A stretch of 64,000 nt of DNA from CAZOOA01 sp964581355. Its GTDB lineage: Bacteria > Bacillota > Dethiobacteria > DTU022 > UBA8154. Position numbers and translations under genes: made by a program. Location of the stretch: contig CAZOOA010000005.1 of the NCBI GenBank assembly GCA_964581355.1, positions 19,741 to 83,740 of the forward strand, given 5' to 3'. Below, in pieces: positions 16,224-25,151 of this stretch (position 1 is its first letter; every line of letters starts with the position of its first letter). The notes beneath the pieces were generated by a model, which saw only the letters and a list, made by a program, of their open reading frames with translations, made no database searches and was not told where the DNA came from.

Positions 16224-17027
16224 ATGAGTAAAAAAAATATGGACGTAACAGGACTGAAAAGTGTGTTTAAGGACGGGTTAACTGTGGCATTGGGAGGCCA
16301 GTCTGTTACCATGAACCCGGTCCAGCTCATTTGTCAGGTCTTAAAAGACGGGTTTAAGGATCTTCACCTGGTTGCCTCCCCTGTGGGTGGCTTTGGGGCG
16401 GATTTGATGATCGGTGCAGGTGCAGTAAAATCTATTGAATTTGCTCAAATGGGCTTGTGGGAGTACGGCCTTGCTCCCAACCTGCGGCGTTACTCCCAGG
16501 AAGGACGAATTACCTGCGTGGAGCATACCTGACCCAGCCTTTTGGCCGGGCTCCAGGCTGGAGCCATGGGATTGCCCTTTATGCCTGTGCGTGGAATCAT
16601 TGGAACGGATTACTTGAAAATACGCTCGGATTTTAAAGTCCTGGACAACCCTTACGGGGACGACCAGGTTGTTGTCGTGCCGGCCATAGAGCCAGATATT
16701 GCTTTGATCCATGCCAAGAAAGCGGATCTGTCGGGCAATGTCCTGGTAGATCGCTTTGAAAATGACCCCCTTTTGGCCCGCGCTTCCAAAAATGTTTTTG
16801 TTTCCTGTGAAGAAATGGTACAGAATGTCTATGATGATTTTACTGTAGAAGATATCGTGATCCCTTCTATCTACATTGACGGAATTATTCCTCTTCCCGG
16901 GGGTGCCAGGCCGACCCAATGCCATGGGTATTATGATTTTGATGGTGAAACCATCAAAAAGTATATCAAAGCTTCCAAGGATGAATCCGCACTGCAGGGT
17001 TTCCTGAACGAGTTTGTGGGTCAATAA
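16224..17027 (+). CDS. Glutaconate-type CoA-transferase subunit A with an in-frame UGA (candidate selenoprotein)
   Basis: Family I CoA-transferase, alpha subunit, 267 codons. The reading frame from ATG 16224 meets TGA at 16530-16532 (codon 103) and continues intact in the same frame to 17027. The joined protein reads ITCVEHT-[UGA]-PSLLAGLQAGAMGLPFM, a continuous family sequence, so the UGA replaces one residue. I recall Cys at this place in relatives, which would fit selenocysteine. A hairpin follows immediately: CCAGCC (16534-16539) with GGCTGG (16556-16561), a UUU bulge, TGG/CCA, and loop CCGGGCT, which is SECIS-like. The alternatives are a recent nonsense mutation or a base error. Subunit B follows after 30 bp with its own aaggagg site. 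Confidence 0.8.
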
Positions 17028-17057
17028 GCAAACAAGTCTTTTAAGGAGGACATTAAT

Positions 17058-17792
17058 ATGTCAGCTACTTATACAATGGAAGAACTGATGGCGACTGCAA
17101 TCTCCCGGGAAATCAAAGATGGAGAAGTTGTAGCCGTGGGGACTTTATCTCCTGCTCCTGCTGCCGGTGCCATCCTGGCAAAGTTAAGCCACGCCCCAAA
17201 TGCGGAACTGGCCGTTTGGATGGTCCGGGAGTACTGGCCGTTTACCGAGGGGATTAAGGAGTTTTTTGACCTGGCCCAGAAGGGGGCCGTGGACCTGTTT
17301 TTCCTGGGCGGGGCACAAATTGATCAGCACGGAAACACCAACCTGCATGTTCTGGGTGATTACTACCAGCCTAAGGTGAGGCTGCCCGGCGGAGCAGGCA
17401 CTGGGACGCTGTATTATACGGTGCCCCGGGTGATGCTGTTTAAAGCAGATCACAATACCCGTTCTTTTGTGGAGAAAGTAGATTTTGTGACCGGTGCCGG
17501 GAAATCTCCCCCGGAAGTTATGCGCAGGGGGCATGCCGAAAAGTGTATTACTCCCCTATGTGTCTTTTCTTATGACAAAAAACAAGAGCGGCTGGAGCTG
17601 GATTCTATCCACCCCGGCATTGAACTGCAGCAGGTAATTGACAACACAGGCTTTCCTTTGCATAACCTGGAAAATATTCCAGTTACCAGGGAGCCGTCGC
17701 CGGATGAACTCCGCTTGTTAAGGAATGAGGTGAAAAACAAGCTGCAGGCTGCCTATCCTCATTTTGTCAAGTCTGCATTTGCTTCCAGTTAA
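17058..17792 (+). CDS. Glutaconate-type CoA-transferase subunit B
   Basis: Beta subunit of a two-subunit CoA-transferase, 244 residues. It would move CoA between acyl-CoA and a free carboxylic acid, through a glutamyl-CoA thioester on this subunit in the family. Visible are EEYLM-like start MEELMATAISREIKDG, AELAVWMVREYWPF, VDLFFLGGAQIDQHGNTNL and VRLPGGAGTGTLYYTVPRVM. The strong site aaggagg precedes the ATG. It pairs with the UGA-containing subunit A upstream; the substrate (glutaconate, a 3-oxoacid or another dicarboxylate) cannot be read from sequence. Confidence 0.9.
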   Translation: MSATYTMEELMATAISREIKDGEVVAVGTLSPAPAAGAILAKLSHAPNAELAVWMVREYWPFTEGIKEFFDLAQKGAVDLFFLGGAQIDQHGNTNLHVLGDYYQPKVRLPGGAGTGTLYYTVPRVMLFKADHNTRSFVEKVDFVTGAGKSPPEVMRRGHAEKCITPLCVFSYDKKQERLELDSIHPGIELQQVIDNTGFPLHNLENIPVTREPSPDELRLLRNEVKNKLQAAYPHFVKSAFASS

Positions 17793-17841
17793 CAATATAT
17801 GGAATTAATGGCTTAGTGATATACCAAGGAGGCGAATAGAA

Positions 17842-18807
17842 GTGATTACCCGTGCAGAAAAGTTTTGCGGTGCGCTTTTGGGGACACATGTTGGAGATGC
17901 CCTGGGAATGCCGCTGGAGGGGGCTTCTGCTGCTGCCATTAAGAAAAACTATGGACAGGTTCGTGAGATGCTGGATGCCCGGTTAGGTGCCGGGACATAT
18001 ACTGATGATACAGAAATGATGATCGCGTTGGCAGAGAGCCTGGTCCGCAGCCAGGGGATGAACGGGGCAGACCTGGCCCATTCTTTCCTGGAAAACTTTA
18101 ACCCGCTGCGCGGTTACGGAGCGGGGAGTCGCAAAGCCATGGAACTGCTCCGTGCGGGAATCAGCTGGAAAGAAGCAGGGAAAAGAATCTTTGAAGGTGG
18201 TTCCTACGGTAATGGAGCTGCCATGCGCATAGCACCATTGGGTTGTCTCTATTGTCATGATCCCCGGGAACTCCAAGAGGCTGCACGAGTTTCTTGTTTA
18301 GTGACGCATGCCCATCCCTGGGGGCAGGAAGGGGCCTTGCTTCAGGCTTATTCTGTGGCCCTGGCGGTAAACGCGGATCCCGCCCGGGGGCTGGAAAGGG
18401 GTCAGTTCCTGGATTCCCTGGAAAACCTGTTGGAACCGGACTCTCCCTTCCTGGAAAAAACTGCAGTGATGCGGAAGCTTTTGGACCAGGACATGCAGTT
18501 GGAAGACGTAGCAAATGTTCTGGGAAATGACAGCCGGGCGCTCACCTCAGTGCCTGCAGCGATTTTCTCCTTTCTCCGGAACTGCCAGGACTTCGAAGAG
18601 ACCGTGGTTTATGCGGTAGGAATCGGTGGGGATACGGATACCATCGCTGCCATGGCCGGGGCTATGGCCGGTGCCTTTCATGGTAAAGGGGCAATTCCCG
18701 GGCGTTGGCTTGATTCCCTGGAGAGAGGGGAAAAAGGCGCGGATTATATTGAGCAGCTGGCCCTTAATCTTTATGAATTACACCAGGAATTTAATCCGGG
18801 CTCATAG
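17842..18807 (+). CDS. ADP-ribosylglycohydrolase family protein
   Basis: A 321-residue DraG/ARH-type enzyme predicted to remove ADP-ribose from proteins or small molecules using two magnesium ions. Metal-site motifs are clear: FCGALLGTHVGDALGMPLEG at the N-terminus, GTYTDDTEMMIALAESL near residue 52 and GGDTDTIAAMAGAMAGAF near 262. The start is GTG at 17842 with aaggaggc upstream. No ADP-ribosyltransferase is nearby. It is 49 bp after the CoA-transferase B gene and may be in the same transcript. Confidence 0.9.
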   Translation: MITRAEKFCGALLGTHVGDALGMPLEGASAAAIKKNYGQVREMLDARLGAGTYTDDTEMMIALAESLVRSQGMNGADLAHSFLENFNPLRGYGAGSRKAMELLRAGISWKEAGKRIFEGGSYGNGAAMRIAPLGCLYCHDPRELQEAARVSCLVTHAHPWGQEGALLQAYSVALAVNADPARGLERGQFLDSLENLLEPDSPFLEKTAVMRKLLDQDMQLEDVANVLGNDSRALTSVPAAIFSFLRNCQDFEETVVYAVGIGGDTDTIAAMAGAMAGAFHGKGAIPGRWLDSLERGEKGADYIEQLALNLYELHQEFNPGS

Positions 18808-18833
18808 ACATGCCGTCAGCCTTATAGTATAAT
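18805..18833 (+). promoter_or_regulatory. Sigma-A promoter for cimA
   Basis: TAGACA (18805-18810), 17-bp spacer, TATAAT (18828-18833): 5 of 6 and 6 of 6 matches to consensus. The -35 box contains the stop codon of the preceding gene. Transcription would begin near 18840, about 40 bp before the cimA ATG. Confidence 0.75.
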
Positions 18834-18881
18834 GATTCTTACTTACTTAAGTACAGGAAATGTTGGAGGCGGGTAGCGATT

Positions 18882-20519
18882 ATGAGTAAAGTTTTTGTGT
18901 ACGATACGACCCTGCGAGACGGCGCACAAAGGGAAGGAATCTCTTTTTCTGTCAATGACAAGATCCAGATAGTAAAACTATTGGATGAGCTCGGAATTCA
19001 TTACATCGAAGGCGGATGGCCCGGTTCAAACCCCAAAGATATGGAATTTTTCCGTCGTCTGAAAGACATCCCTTTAAAAAATGCCTGTATAGCGGCCTTT
19101 GGCAGCACCCGGCACGCTCATATTAACGCGGAAGCCGATGCCAATGTCAGAGCGCTGCTGGAAGCCAGCACACCGGTAATCACTGTGGTGGGGAAAAGCT
19201 GGGATTTTCATGTTGAACATGCTTTAAATACCACCCTGGAAGAAAACCTCTCCATGATTTCCGACACCATTGGGTTCCTAAAGGGTAAACAACGGGAAGT
19301 CTTTTTCGATGCGGAACATTTTTTTGACGGCTACAAAAACAACCCGGCCTATGCCATGGATACAATCCGTGCCGCGGCAGAAAGCGGGGTGGATACCGTT
19401 GTTTTATGTGATACGAACGGTGGGACATTGCCTGGCGAGATCCAGTCGATTATTTCTGAAGTGAAAAAAGAACTGGATGTGCCTTTAGGTATCCACGCTC
19501 ATAATGATACCGGTATGGCCGTCGCCAACTCTATCCTGGCTTTGCAGAGCGGGGCAGCCCATGTCCAGGGGACGATCAATGGATACGGGGAGCGGAGCGG
19601 GAATGCGGATCTCTGTACTATCATTCCCAACCTTCAGCTTAAGCTGAAGATGGATCTGTTGGAACCTGAACAGCTGAAACAGCTGACCCGTGTTTCCAAA
19701 GTGGTGGCAGAATTGGCGAACATGATTCCCCAGGACAACCAGCCGTACGTGGGCCGCAATGCTTTTACCCATAAAGGCGGTATCCATGTGGATGCCATGG
19801 TCAAGCATGTACGGACCTATGAACATGCCAACCCTGAGGCCATCGGCAACAAGAGAAGAGTTCTTGTATCGGAACTTTCGGGAAAGAGCAACATCCTGCT
19901 CAAGGTCAAGGAAAACCGTAGCCAACTGCTTAAACAGCACCCCGAGGCCAAAGAGGTTTTACAGGTCTTGAAGGAGATGGAACACCAGGGCTACCAATTT
20001 GAAGGGGCCGAGGGTTCTTTTGAGCTGCTGATCTGGAAAACCTTGAAAGCATACCAGCCCTTGTTTAAATTAGAAGGCTTCCGGGTGATTGTAGACAAGC
20101 AGCGCAGGGAAGACGATCTCTACGTGGAGGCGACCATTAAAATCCGGGTAGGGGACCAGCTGGTTCATACTGCAGCAGAGGGGAATGGACCCGTAAACGC
20201 TATGGACACAGCATTGCGCAAAGCCCTGGAAGAATTTTACCCGGAATTGAAAGACATAAAACTGACTGACTACAAGGTGCGTGTGCTGGATGGAACAGAC
20301 GGTACGGCCGCCAAGGTCAGGGTATTAATAATTTCACGCAACGGCAACAAAAGGTGGGGGACTGTCGGTGTCTCAGAAAACATCATTGAAGCCAGCTGGA
20401 TTGCCCTGGTTGACAGTATTGAGTATGGTTTGCTTTGCCAGGACAGTCCTTCAGTAAGCCACTTGAAAAAAGCCCTTAAGGAGCTGGCCTGGGTCGAAGA
20501 AAACGCTATTAATTGCTAA
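18882..20519 (+). CDS. cimA: (R)-citramalate synthase
   Basis: Condenses pyruvate and acetyl-CoA to citramalate, giving 2-oxobutyrate for isoleucine without threonine. It has 545 residues. The HMG-CoA-lyase-like barrel starts YDTTLRDGAQREGISFSVND and continues IHYIEGGWPGSNPKDMEFF; metal ligands lie in GIHAHNDTGMAVANS. The C-terminal LeuA-type regulatory domain spans about residues 400-530. The length and EGGWPGSNPKD segment point to CimA rather than 2-isopropylmalate synthase. The start ATG 18882 follows ggaggcggg. A good promoter lies just upstream. Confidence 0.93.
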   Translation: MSKVFVYDTTLRDGAQREGISFSVNDKIQIVKLLDELGIHYIEGGWPGSNPKDMEFFRRLKDIPLKNACIAAFGSTRHAHINAEADANVRALLEASTPVITVVGKSWDFHVEHALNTTLEENLSMISDTIGFLKGKQREVFFDAEHFFDGYKNNPAYAMDTIRAAAESGVDTVVLCDTNGGTLPGEIQSIISEVKKELDVPLGIHAHNDTGMAVANSILALQSGAAHVQGTINGYGERSGNADLCTIIPNLQLKLKMDLLEPEQLKQLTRVSKVVAELANMIPQDNQPYVGRNAFTHKGGIHVDAMVKHVRTYEHANPEAIGNKRRVLVSELSGKSNILLKVKENRSQLLKQHPEAKEVLQVLKEMEHQGYQFEGAEGSFELLIWKTLKAYQPLFKLEGFRVIVDKQRREDDLYVEATIKIRVGDQLVHTAAEGNGPVNAMDTALRKALEEFYPELKDIKLTDYKVRVLDGTDGTAAKVRVLIISRNGNKRWGTVGVSENIIEASWIALVDSIEYGLLCQDSPSVSHLKKALKELAWVEENAINC

Positions 20520-20547
20520 CCAAATAAATTAAGTGGGAGTGGTCTCA

Positions 20548-21645
20548 TTGCAAAAACCGTTGGATTTTCTATATGGAACCGTGACAGGGATCGGGAGCAT
20601 GCCCGATGAAGATGCCAGTTCAGCCCTGGAATTAATCAAAAATACCATCAGTGTAGGACCTCACTGGCCCCAGCTTCCCAAGCGTGGGCGCCAGGAGAGC
20701 TTTATCCGGCAGTATCTTACTCCCCTGGTTCGCCTGGGGCTTATTGACATCGAATCAGGAGACTCCCCGGTCTTTCAGGACGATTCCGGGGATTGGCTGG
20801 AAAACATGGAACAATTTTACCAATACTTTTTGAATTTTGAAGAAGGGGGAAACTTGAAAGAAGAGGCTCTTTCTTTTTTTGCTTTCCCAAAAGAAGCAGC
20901 ATCGGGTTTCCACCTGTTTCTGCAGCAGGAATGGGAAAAAATGTCGCCTGTGCCATCCTTCGTTAAAGGGCACATCAGCGGTCCGTTGACAGTGGGTCTG
21001 CAGTTGTTTGCCCATGATCAGTCAACCTCTTTTTACCGGGAAGACCTGCGGGACATCTTGACAAAAACTCTCTCCTTGATTGCCGCGTACCAGGTCCGGG
21101 AAATGAAGAAATCTTCAGTGCCTGTACTCATTTTTATCGACGAGCCGGGCCTGTTGACTTTTGGCCAATCGACGTATGTTTCTTTATCCCGTGATGATAT
21201 CTCTGCAAGCTTACGCCAGGTAGTCGACGGAATAACCAGGGCTGGCGGTTATGCCGGGACACATTGCTGTTCCGGTGTGGACTGGTCTATTTTATTTGAA
21301 CTGCCGCTGCAGGTGGTCAACTTCGATGCGTACGGCTTTTTTGATTCAATGCTGGTTTATACCCGGGAGCTGGATAGATTCCTGGCCAATGGGGGATGCT
21401 TATCCTGGGGTATTGTCCCCACCACTGAAGATGTGGAAAAAGAAGATGTGAACTCCTTGAAAGCAAGATTCTTTGAAGGAGTCGAACGCCTTAGCAGTCA
21501 AGGGGTGAACAAAGAACGGCTGTTAAAGCAATATATGATTACTCCCAGCTGCGGCGCCGGCACATTAACCAGGGAACAAACAGAAAATGTATACCAGTTA
21601 ACCGGCCAATTAAACCAGGCCATCAAAGCAGAATTACCCGGTTAA
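20548..21645 (+). CDS. MetE/UROD-superfamily protein (methionine synthase-like)
   Basis: A 365-residue TIM-barrel protein related to the C-terminal domain of cobalamin-independent methionine synthase and to uroporphyrinogen decarboxylase. Visible are GTVTGIGSMPDEDASSALEL near the N-terminus, the ligand-like THCCSGVDW, and PSCGAGTLT near the C-terminus, the two places where MetE binds zinc. It lacks the MetE N-terminal half, so it may be a short methyltransferase using another methyl donor. TTG at 20548 has gggag 8 bp upstream; GTG at 20533 overlaps that site. It is 28 bp after cimA. Confidence 0.75.
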   Translation: MQKPLDFLYGTVTGIGSMPDEDASSALELIKNTISVGPHWPQLPKRGRQESFIRQYLTPLVRLGLIDIESGDSPVFQDDSGDWLENMEQFYQYFLNFEEGGNLKEEALSFFAFPKEAASGFHLFLQQEWEKMSPVPSFVKGHISGPLTVGLQLFAHDQSTSFYREDLRDILTKTLSLIAAYQVREMKKSSVPVLIFIDEPGLLTFGQSTYVSLSRDDISASLRQVVDGITRAGGYAGTHCCSGVDWSILFELPLQVVNFDAYGFFDSMLVYTRELDRFLANGGCLSWGIVPTTEDVEKEDVNSLKARFFEGVERLSSQGVNKERLLKQYMITPSCGAGTLTREQTENVYQLTGQLNQAIKAELPG

Positions 21646-21714
21646 ATCAGTTTAAGAACGGTTCGTTTTAAGCGAAGCTTTGAGGACGGAAGACGTTAAA
21701 GGGAGGTTTACCAG

Positions 21715-22764
21715 TTGGGATTGCGTTCACTGCTTAAGGAAATAACCCAGAAAGACGGGGTGTCAGGATTTGAACAGGAGCTGGCAAAAACAATAAGCCA
21801 GCATTTTGCCTCCCTGGTGGATGATACCAGGACAGATAACCTGGGGAACTTGATCATGTTGAAAAAAGGCAGCAAAGGCTTTCCCCGGGTGATTTTATGT
21901 GCTCATATGGATGAAATCGGATTAATTGTAACCAAAATGGAAAAAGGCGGTTTTTTACGTTTTACTTCGCTTGGTGGTTTTGATGTCCGTACTCTGCCCG
22001 GCCAGAAAGTTACTGTTTATGGCCGGGAAACCTTTGAAGGTATCATCGGCTTTAACCCGCCTCACCTGCAAACAAGCCAGGAAAGAAACAAAAGTCCCCA
22101 AATGGACACCCTGTTTATTGATACCGGTTTGCCCGAGGAAGAGGTGGAAAAGTCCATTCCAATAGGCTCTGTGGCGGCAATACAACGGAGCTTTTTAGAT
22201 CTCATGCATCAGACAAGTGCCGGGAAGGCATTCGACGACCGTGCCGGCGTGGCTGTGCTCTGGCAATGTGCCGGGGAATTGAACAAGCTCGTCCACGAGG
22301 CGGATGTCTATCTCGTTGCCACAGTCCAGGAAGAAGTGGGCGTGCGGGGGGCTGTTGTTTCTGCTTATGGCCTCTCCCCGGACCTGGGAGTCGCTGTAGA
22401 TGTCTGCCACGGCAGTATTCCCGGGGCCAAGGAACACGAAGCTTCCGAGCTGGGAAAAGGTCCCGTGGTCACCGCCGGTCCCAATATCCACCCGGGTATT
22501 GCCGAGAGGCTGGCAGCAGTAGCCAAAGATTATCATCTCCCCTGCCAAAGGGATGTTTCCCCCGGACCTACGGGAACTGATGCCCGGGCTATCCAGGTCA
22601 GTATGGAGGGAATCCCTACCGGTCTGCTGTCCATTCCCCTGCGCTATATGCATACTTCGGTGGAGTTGGTCGACCTGGATGATGTAAAGTTGAGCGGAAG
22701 GCTTCTGGCTTATTTCACGGCCGGGCTGGATCAAACGATGGTGGAGGAACTGTCATGCTTATAA
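21715..22764 (+). CDS. M42-family metallo-aminopeptidase, paralogue 1
   Basis: Cobalt- or zinc-dependent aminopeptidase of family M42 (TET/CelM/FrvX type), 349 residues, probably dodecameric and cytoplasmic. Metal ligands and catalytic residues are present: CAHMDEIGLIV, FDDRAGVAVLW, VQEEVGVRGAV, VAVDVCHGS and RYMHTSVELVD. The start is TTG 21715, after aagggagg. It is the first of three tandem M42 genes that overlap or abut, so one operon is likely for stepwise peptide degradation. Confidence 0.92.
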   Translation: MGLRSLLKEITQKDGVSGFEQELAKTISQHFASLVDDTRTDNLGNLIMLKKGSKGFPRVILCAHMDEIGLIVTKMEKGGFLRFTSLGGFDVRTLPGQKVTVYGRETFEGIIGFNPPHLQTSQERNKSPQMDTLFIDTGLPEEEVEKSIPIGSVAAIQRSFLDLMHQTSAGKAFDDRAGVAVLWQCAGELNKLVHEADVYLVATVQEEVGVRGAVVSAYGLSPDLGVAVDVCHGSIPGAKEHEASELGKGPVVTAGPNIHPGIAERLAAVAKDYHLPCQRDVSPGPTGTDARAIQVSMEGIPTGLLSIPLRYMHTSVELVDLDDVKLSGRLLAYFTAGLDQTMVEELSCL

Positions 22765-23789
22765 AAGAGTTGTCTGACCTTCCCGGTGTCTCCGGGGACG
22801 AAAAAAAAGTCCGAGACTATATCCGGGAGCAGTTGGAACAAGAGAAAATAGAGCACTTTACCGATTCCATGGGCAACCTGTACGCTGTAAAAAAAGGCAG
22901 AAAAAACAGCGGAAGAGAACATCAAATCATGCTGACCGCCCACATGGATGAAGTGGGATTGATGCTCGCTTCGGTGGAAAAAAGTGGTCACCTGCGGTTT
23001 TATACCGTGGGAGGCATCAATGAATGGTCTCTGGTCTCCAGGCCAGTAATAATTGGCAGGGATGAAGTGCCCGGTGTCATCGGGGCCAAGGCTGTGCACC
23101 TGCAGAAACCCGAAGAGCGCCGGAAGGCCCTGCAGGTGGACCAGCTGTATATTGATATCGGTGCCCGGAGTAAAGAGGATGCAGAGAAAAAAGTCAAAGT
23201 GGGTGATTATGTTTCCTTTGATGTGCAGGCAGGCAGCATGGCCCAGGGCCGAATGATTTCCGGTAAAGCCCTGGACAACAGGGCCGGCTGCGCAGCGCTG
23301 CTGGAGTTGCTGCAAAAAGAATATGAACAGGGCTTTACAGCAGTCTTTACCGTGCAGGAAGAGGTGGGGTTAAGGGGGGCCAGGGTGGCCGCCTACCGGG
23401 TAAACCCGGAGATTGCCCTGGTGCTGGAAACTACAACAGCTTCCGACCTGCCTGAGCTTAAGGAAAAAGACTTTGCCACGACAATGGGTAAAGGCCCCGC
23501 TTTTACTATCCGGGACGGCTCGGTAGTCTCCCATCCCCGGGTTCTGGAGCGGCTCATCCAGACAGCAGAGGAACAAAACCGTCCATACCAGTTTCGGCAG
23601 TATACCGGGAGTTTCACCGATGCAGGGATCATCTCGCAGTCCCGTGCCGGGGTAAAAGCCGGGGTGATCTCAACACCGTGCCGTTATATTCACACATCCG
23701 CTTCACTCCTGGACAAAAAAGACTGGGAGCATCTTGTAGAAATTGCTGCTGGTTTTGTAGGCTCAGTACATGAAAAGGGGTTGGAATAG
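22755..23789 (+). CDS. M42-family metallo-aminopeptidase, paralogue 2
   Basis: Second M42 peptidase, 344 residues. Ligands: TAHMDEVGLML, LDNRAGCAALL, VQEEVGLRGARVA, ALVLETTTASD (Glu where paralogues 1 and 3 have Asp) and RYIHTSASLLD. The start overlaps the end of paralogue 1 by 10 bp, with ggaggaa just upstream. The changed metal-site residue is within known family variation and may shift metal or substrate preference; that is inference. Confidence 0.92.
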   Translation: MLIKELSDLPGVSGDEKKVRDYIREQLEQEKIEHFTDSMGNLYAVKKGRKNSGREHQIMLTAHMDEVGLMLASVEKSGHLRFYTVGGINEWSLVSRPVIIGRDEVPGVIGAKAVHLQKPEERRKALQVDQLYIDIGARSKEDAEKKVKVGDYVSFDVQAGSMAQGRMISGKALDNRAGCAALLELLQKEYEQGFTAVFTVQEEVGLRGARVAAYRVNPEIALVLETTTASDLPELKEKDFATTMGKGPAFTIRDGSVVSHPRVLERLIQTAEEQNRPYQFRQYTGSFTDAGIISQSRAGVKAGVISTPCRYIHTSASLLDKKDWEHLVEIAAGFVGSVHEKGLE

Positions 23790-23791
23790 TG

Positions 23792-24784
23792 ATGAAGGAA
23801 TTAATAGAAACATTAACAGGCACTTTTGGGCCTGCTGGCGCTGAAAATACGATAAGTTCGGTGATCCTGGAAGAAATCAAGCCCTATGTGGACGATTATT
23901 TTACCGACAACCTGGGCAACCTGGTTGCTTCCAAAGGTGATCCGGGCCAGGCAAAGCTCCTGGTCGCCGCGCATATGGATGAGATCGGGCTGATGGTTAC
24001 TTATATCGAAGAAAAGGGTTTTTTACGTTTTACCGGGATCGGCGGGATCAGGAACGAGCTGCTCCTGGGCAGCAGGTTGGTATTTGAAAACGGGACAACC
24101 GGTGTGATCGGCTTGGAGAAGTTAAAAGAAAAAAAAGACCCGGAACTAAGCGATTACTACCTGGACATCGGGGCAAAAAATGCGGATGAAGCCAAAGAAC
24201 GGGTCAAAATAGGCGATACAGCCTGTTTTCTGGCTCCTTTCGCCCTGCAAAACCGTCGTGTGATGGCAAAATCCCTGGACAACAGGGCTGGTTGTGCCGT
24301 ATTGATCGAAACGATAAAAAATCTCCCCCGGGAACTCCCCATAGGCGTATATTTCGTTTTTACCGTGCAGGAAGAGTTGGGGTTAAGAGGAGCGAGGCCT
24401 GTATCCTACAGGCTTAAGCCAAACTATGGTCTGGCTGTTGATGTTACCCGGGTGGGCGACACACCGGAACCGGAATATAAAATGAATCTAGCCCTGGGGG
24501 AAGGTCCTGCGATTAAGGTCAAAGACTCTTCGGTAATCTGCCACCCCTTGATTATTGAGAAAATGACAACGGCAGCGGTAAACAATCGTATTCCTTACCA
24601 GTTTGAAGTCCTGGAGAGAGGGGGTACTGATGCCGGGGCCATCCATCTTTCCAGGGAAGGCGTTCCTTCGGGGGTGCTTTCGATCCCCTGCCGCTATATC
24701 CACAGTCCTTCCGAAATGGTTGACCTGGATGACATGGAGCATGCAGTCTCCCTGCTAAGCGCTCTCTTGCAGGAATCCTGGTAA
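23792..24784 (+). CDS. M42-family metallo-aminopeptidase, paralogue 3
   Basis: Third tandem M42 peptidase, 330 residues from ATG 23792, 2 bp after the paralogue 2 stop; an overlapping in-frame GTG at 23789 is possible. Ligands: AAHMDEIGLMVT, LDNRAGCAVLI, VQEELGLRGARPV, LAVDVTRVGDT and RYIHSPSEMVD. It resembles paralogue 2 more in its LDNRAGCA segment. A perfect 28-bp palindrome follows 65 bp after the stop. Confidence 0.92.
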   Translation: MKELIETLTGTFGPAGAENTISSVILEEIKPYVDDYFTDNLGNLVASKGDPGQAKLLVAAHMDEIGLMVTYIEEKGFLRFTGIGGIRNELLLGSRLVFENGTTGVIGLEKLKEKKDPELSDYYLDIGAKNADEAKERVKIGDTACFLAPFALQNRRVMAKSLDNRAGCAVLIETIKNLPRELPIGVYFVFTVQEELGLRGARPVSYRLKPNYGLAVDVTRVGDTPEPEYKMNLALGEGPAIKVKDSSVICHPLIIEKMTTAAVNNRIPYQFEVLERGGTDAGAIHLSREGVPSGVLSIPCRYIHSPSEMVDLDDMEHAVSLLSALLQESW

Positions 24785-24849
24785 CCCCAAAGAACCAGTG
24801 GCTTTTGAACCTGGAACTTTGAAGCAAGGTGCGTTCGACTGAACCATTC

Positions 24850-24877
24850 TTTGCTGCTTCCAGCTGGAAGCAGCAAA
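24850..24877. terminator. Perfect 28-bp palindrome after the M42 operon
   Basis: TTTGCTGCTTCCAG (24850-24863) is followed directly by its exact reverse complement (24864-24877). There is no T-run on the plus strand, so it is either a bidirectional hairpin or a palindromic protein-binding site. It sits between the M42 genes and the promoter of the pantothenate operon. Confidence 0.5.
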
Positions 24878-24935
24878 GGAAGTAAAGGTAGCAATGAATA
24901 CCCGAGTGTAATCCCATGTTTTTGCTCCATATTTC

Positions 24936-24964
24936 TTGCATTACCTTTTGGATCATGGTAAAAT
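24936..24964 (+). promoter_or_regulatory. Candidate sigma-A promoter for the pantothenate operon
   Basis: TTGCAT (24936-24941), 17-bp spacer, TAAAAT (24959-24964). Transcription would start near 24971, giving a leader of about 195 nt before the first gene of the operon. Confidence 0.55.
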
Positions 24965-24970
24965 GGCGTG

Positions 24971-25151
24971 GGCGGGGACACGAACCTGCACCAGAAGCCA
25001 TTAGTTTTGTTTGTATCTGCCTTCAATGAACAAACTAGTTTTAACTTAAGTGATTGCTCTGCCTGGAGCCGTCAAAGGACCGGGACAGCAGGTACATCAG
25101 CTAAGGATTTTTATGTGCCTTCCTGTTTTCCTGGAAGGCATAATTTATTTT
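24971..25151 (+). promoter_or_regulatory. Leader RNA of the pantothenate operon ending in a terminator-like hairpin
   Basis: About 180 nt without a gene. It ends in TGCCTTCC (25116-25123), loop, GGAAGGCA (25133-25140), then taatttatttt, a plausible intrinsic terminator 15 bp before the reductase ATG. An imperfect stem lies around 25048-25085 (tgctctgcc... against ...gggacagca). A 'pan' RNA motif is known upstream of panBCD operons in Firmicutes, and this is where it would sit, but I could not confirm its consensus by eye. Confidence 0.45.

Noticed and set aside
16542..17027. Second half of the CoA-transferase A gene as a separate gene
   Set aside because: It has no ribosome-binding site and would lack the N-terminal half of the fold; the frame is continuous with the upstream part across a single UGA.
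21650..21705. Stretch gttcgttttaagcgaagctt as another MITE fragment
   Set aside because: Only about ten bases (taagcgaagct) resemble the MITE interior and no terminal repeat is present; similar words occur by chance in coding sequence at 15150.
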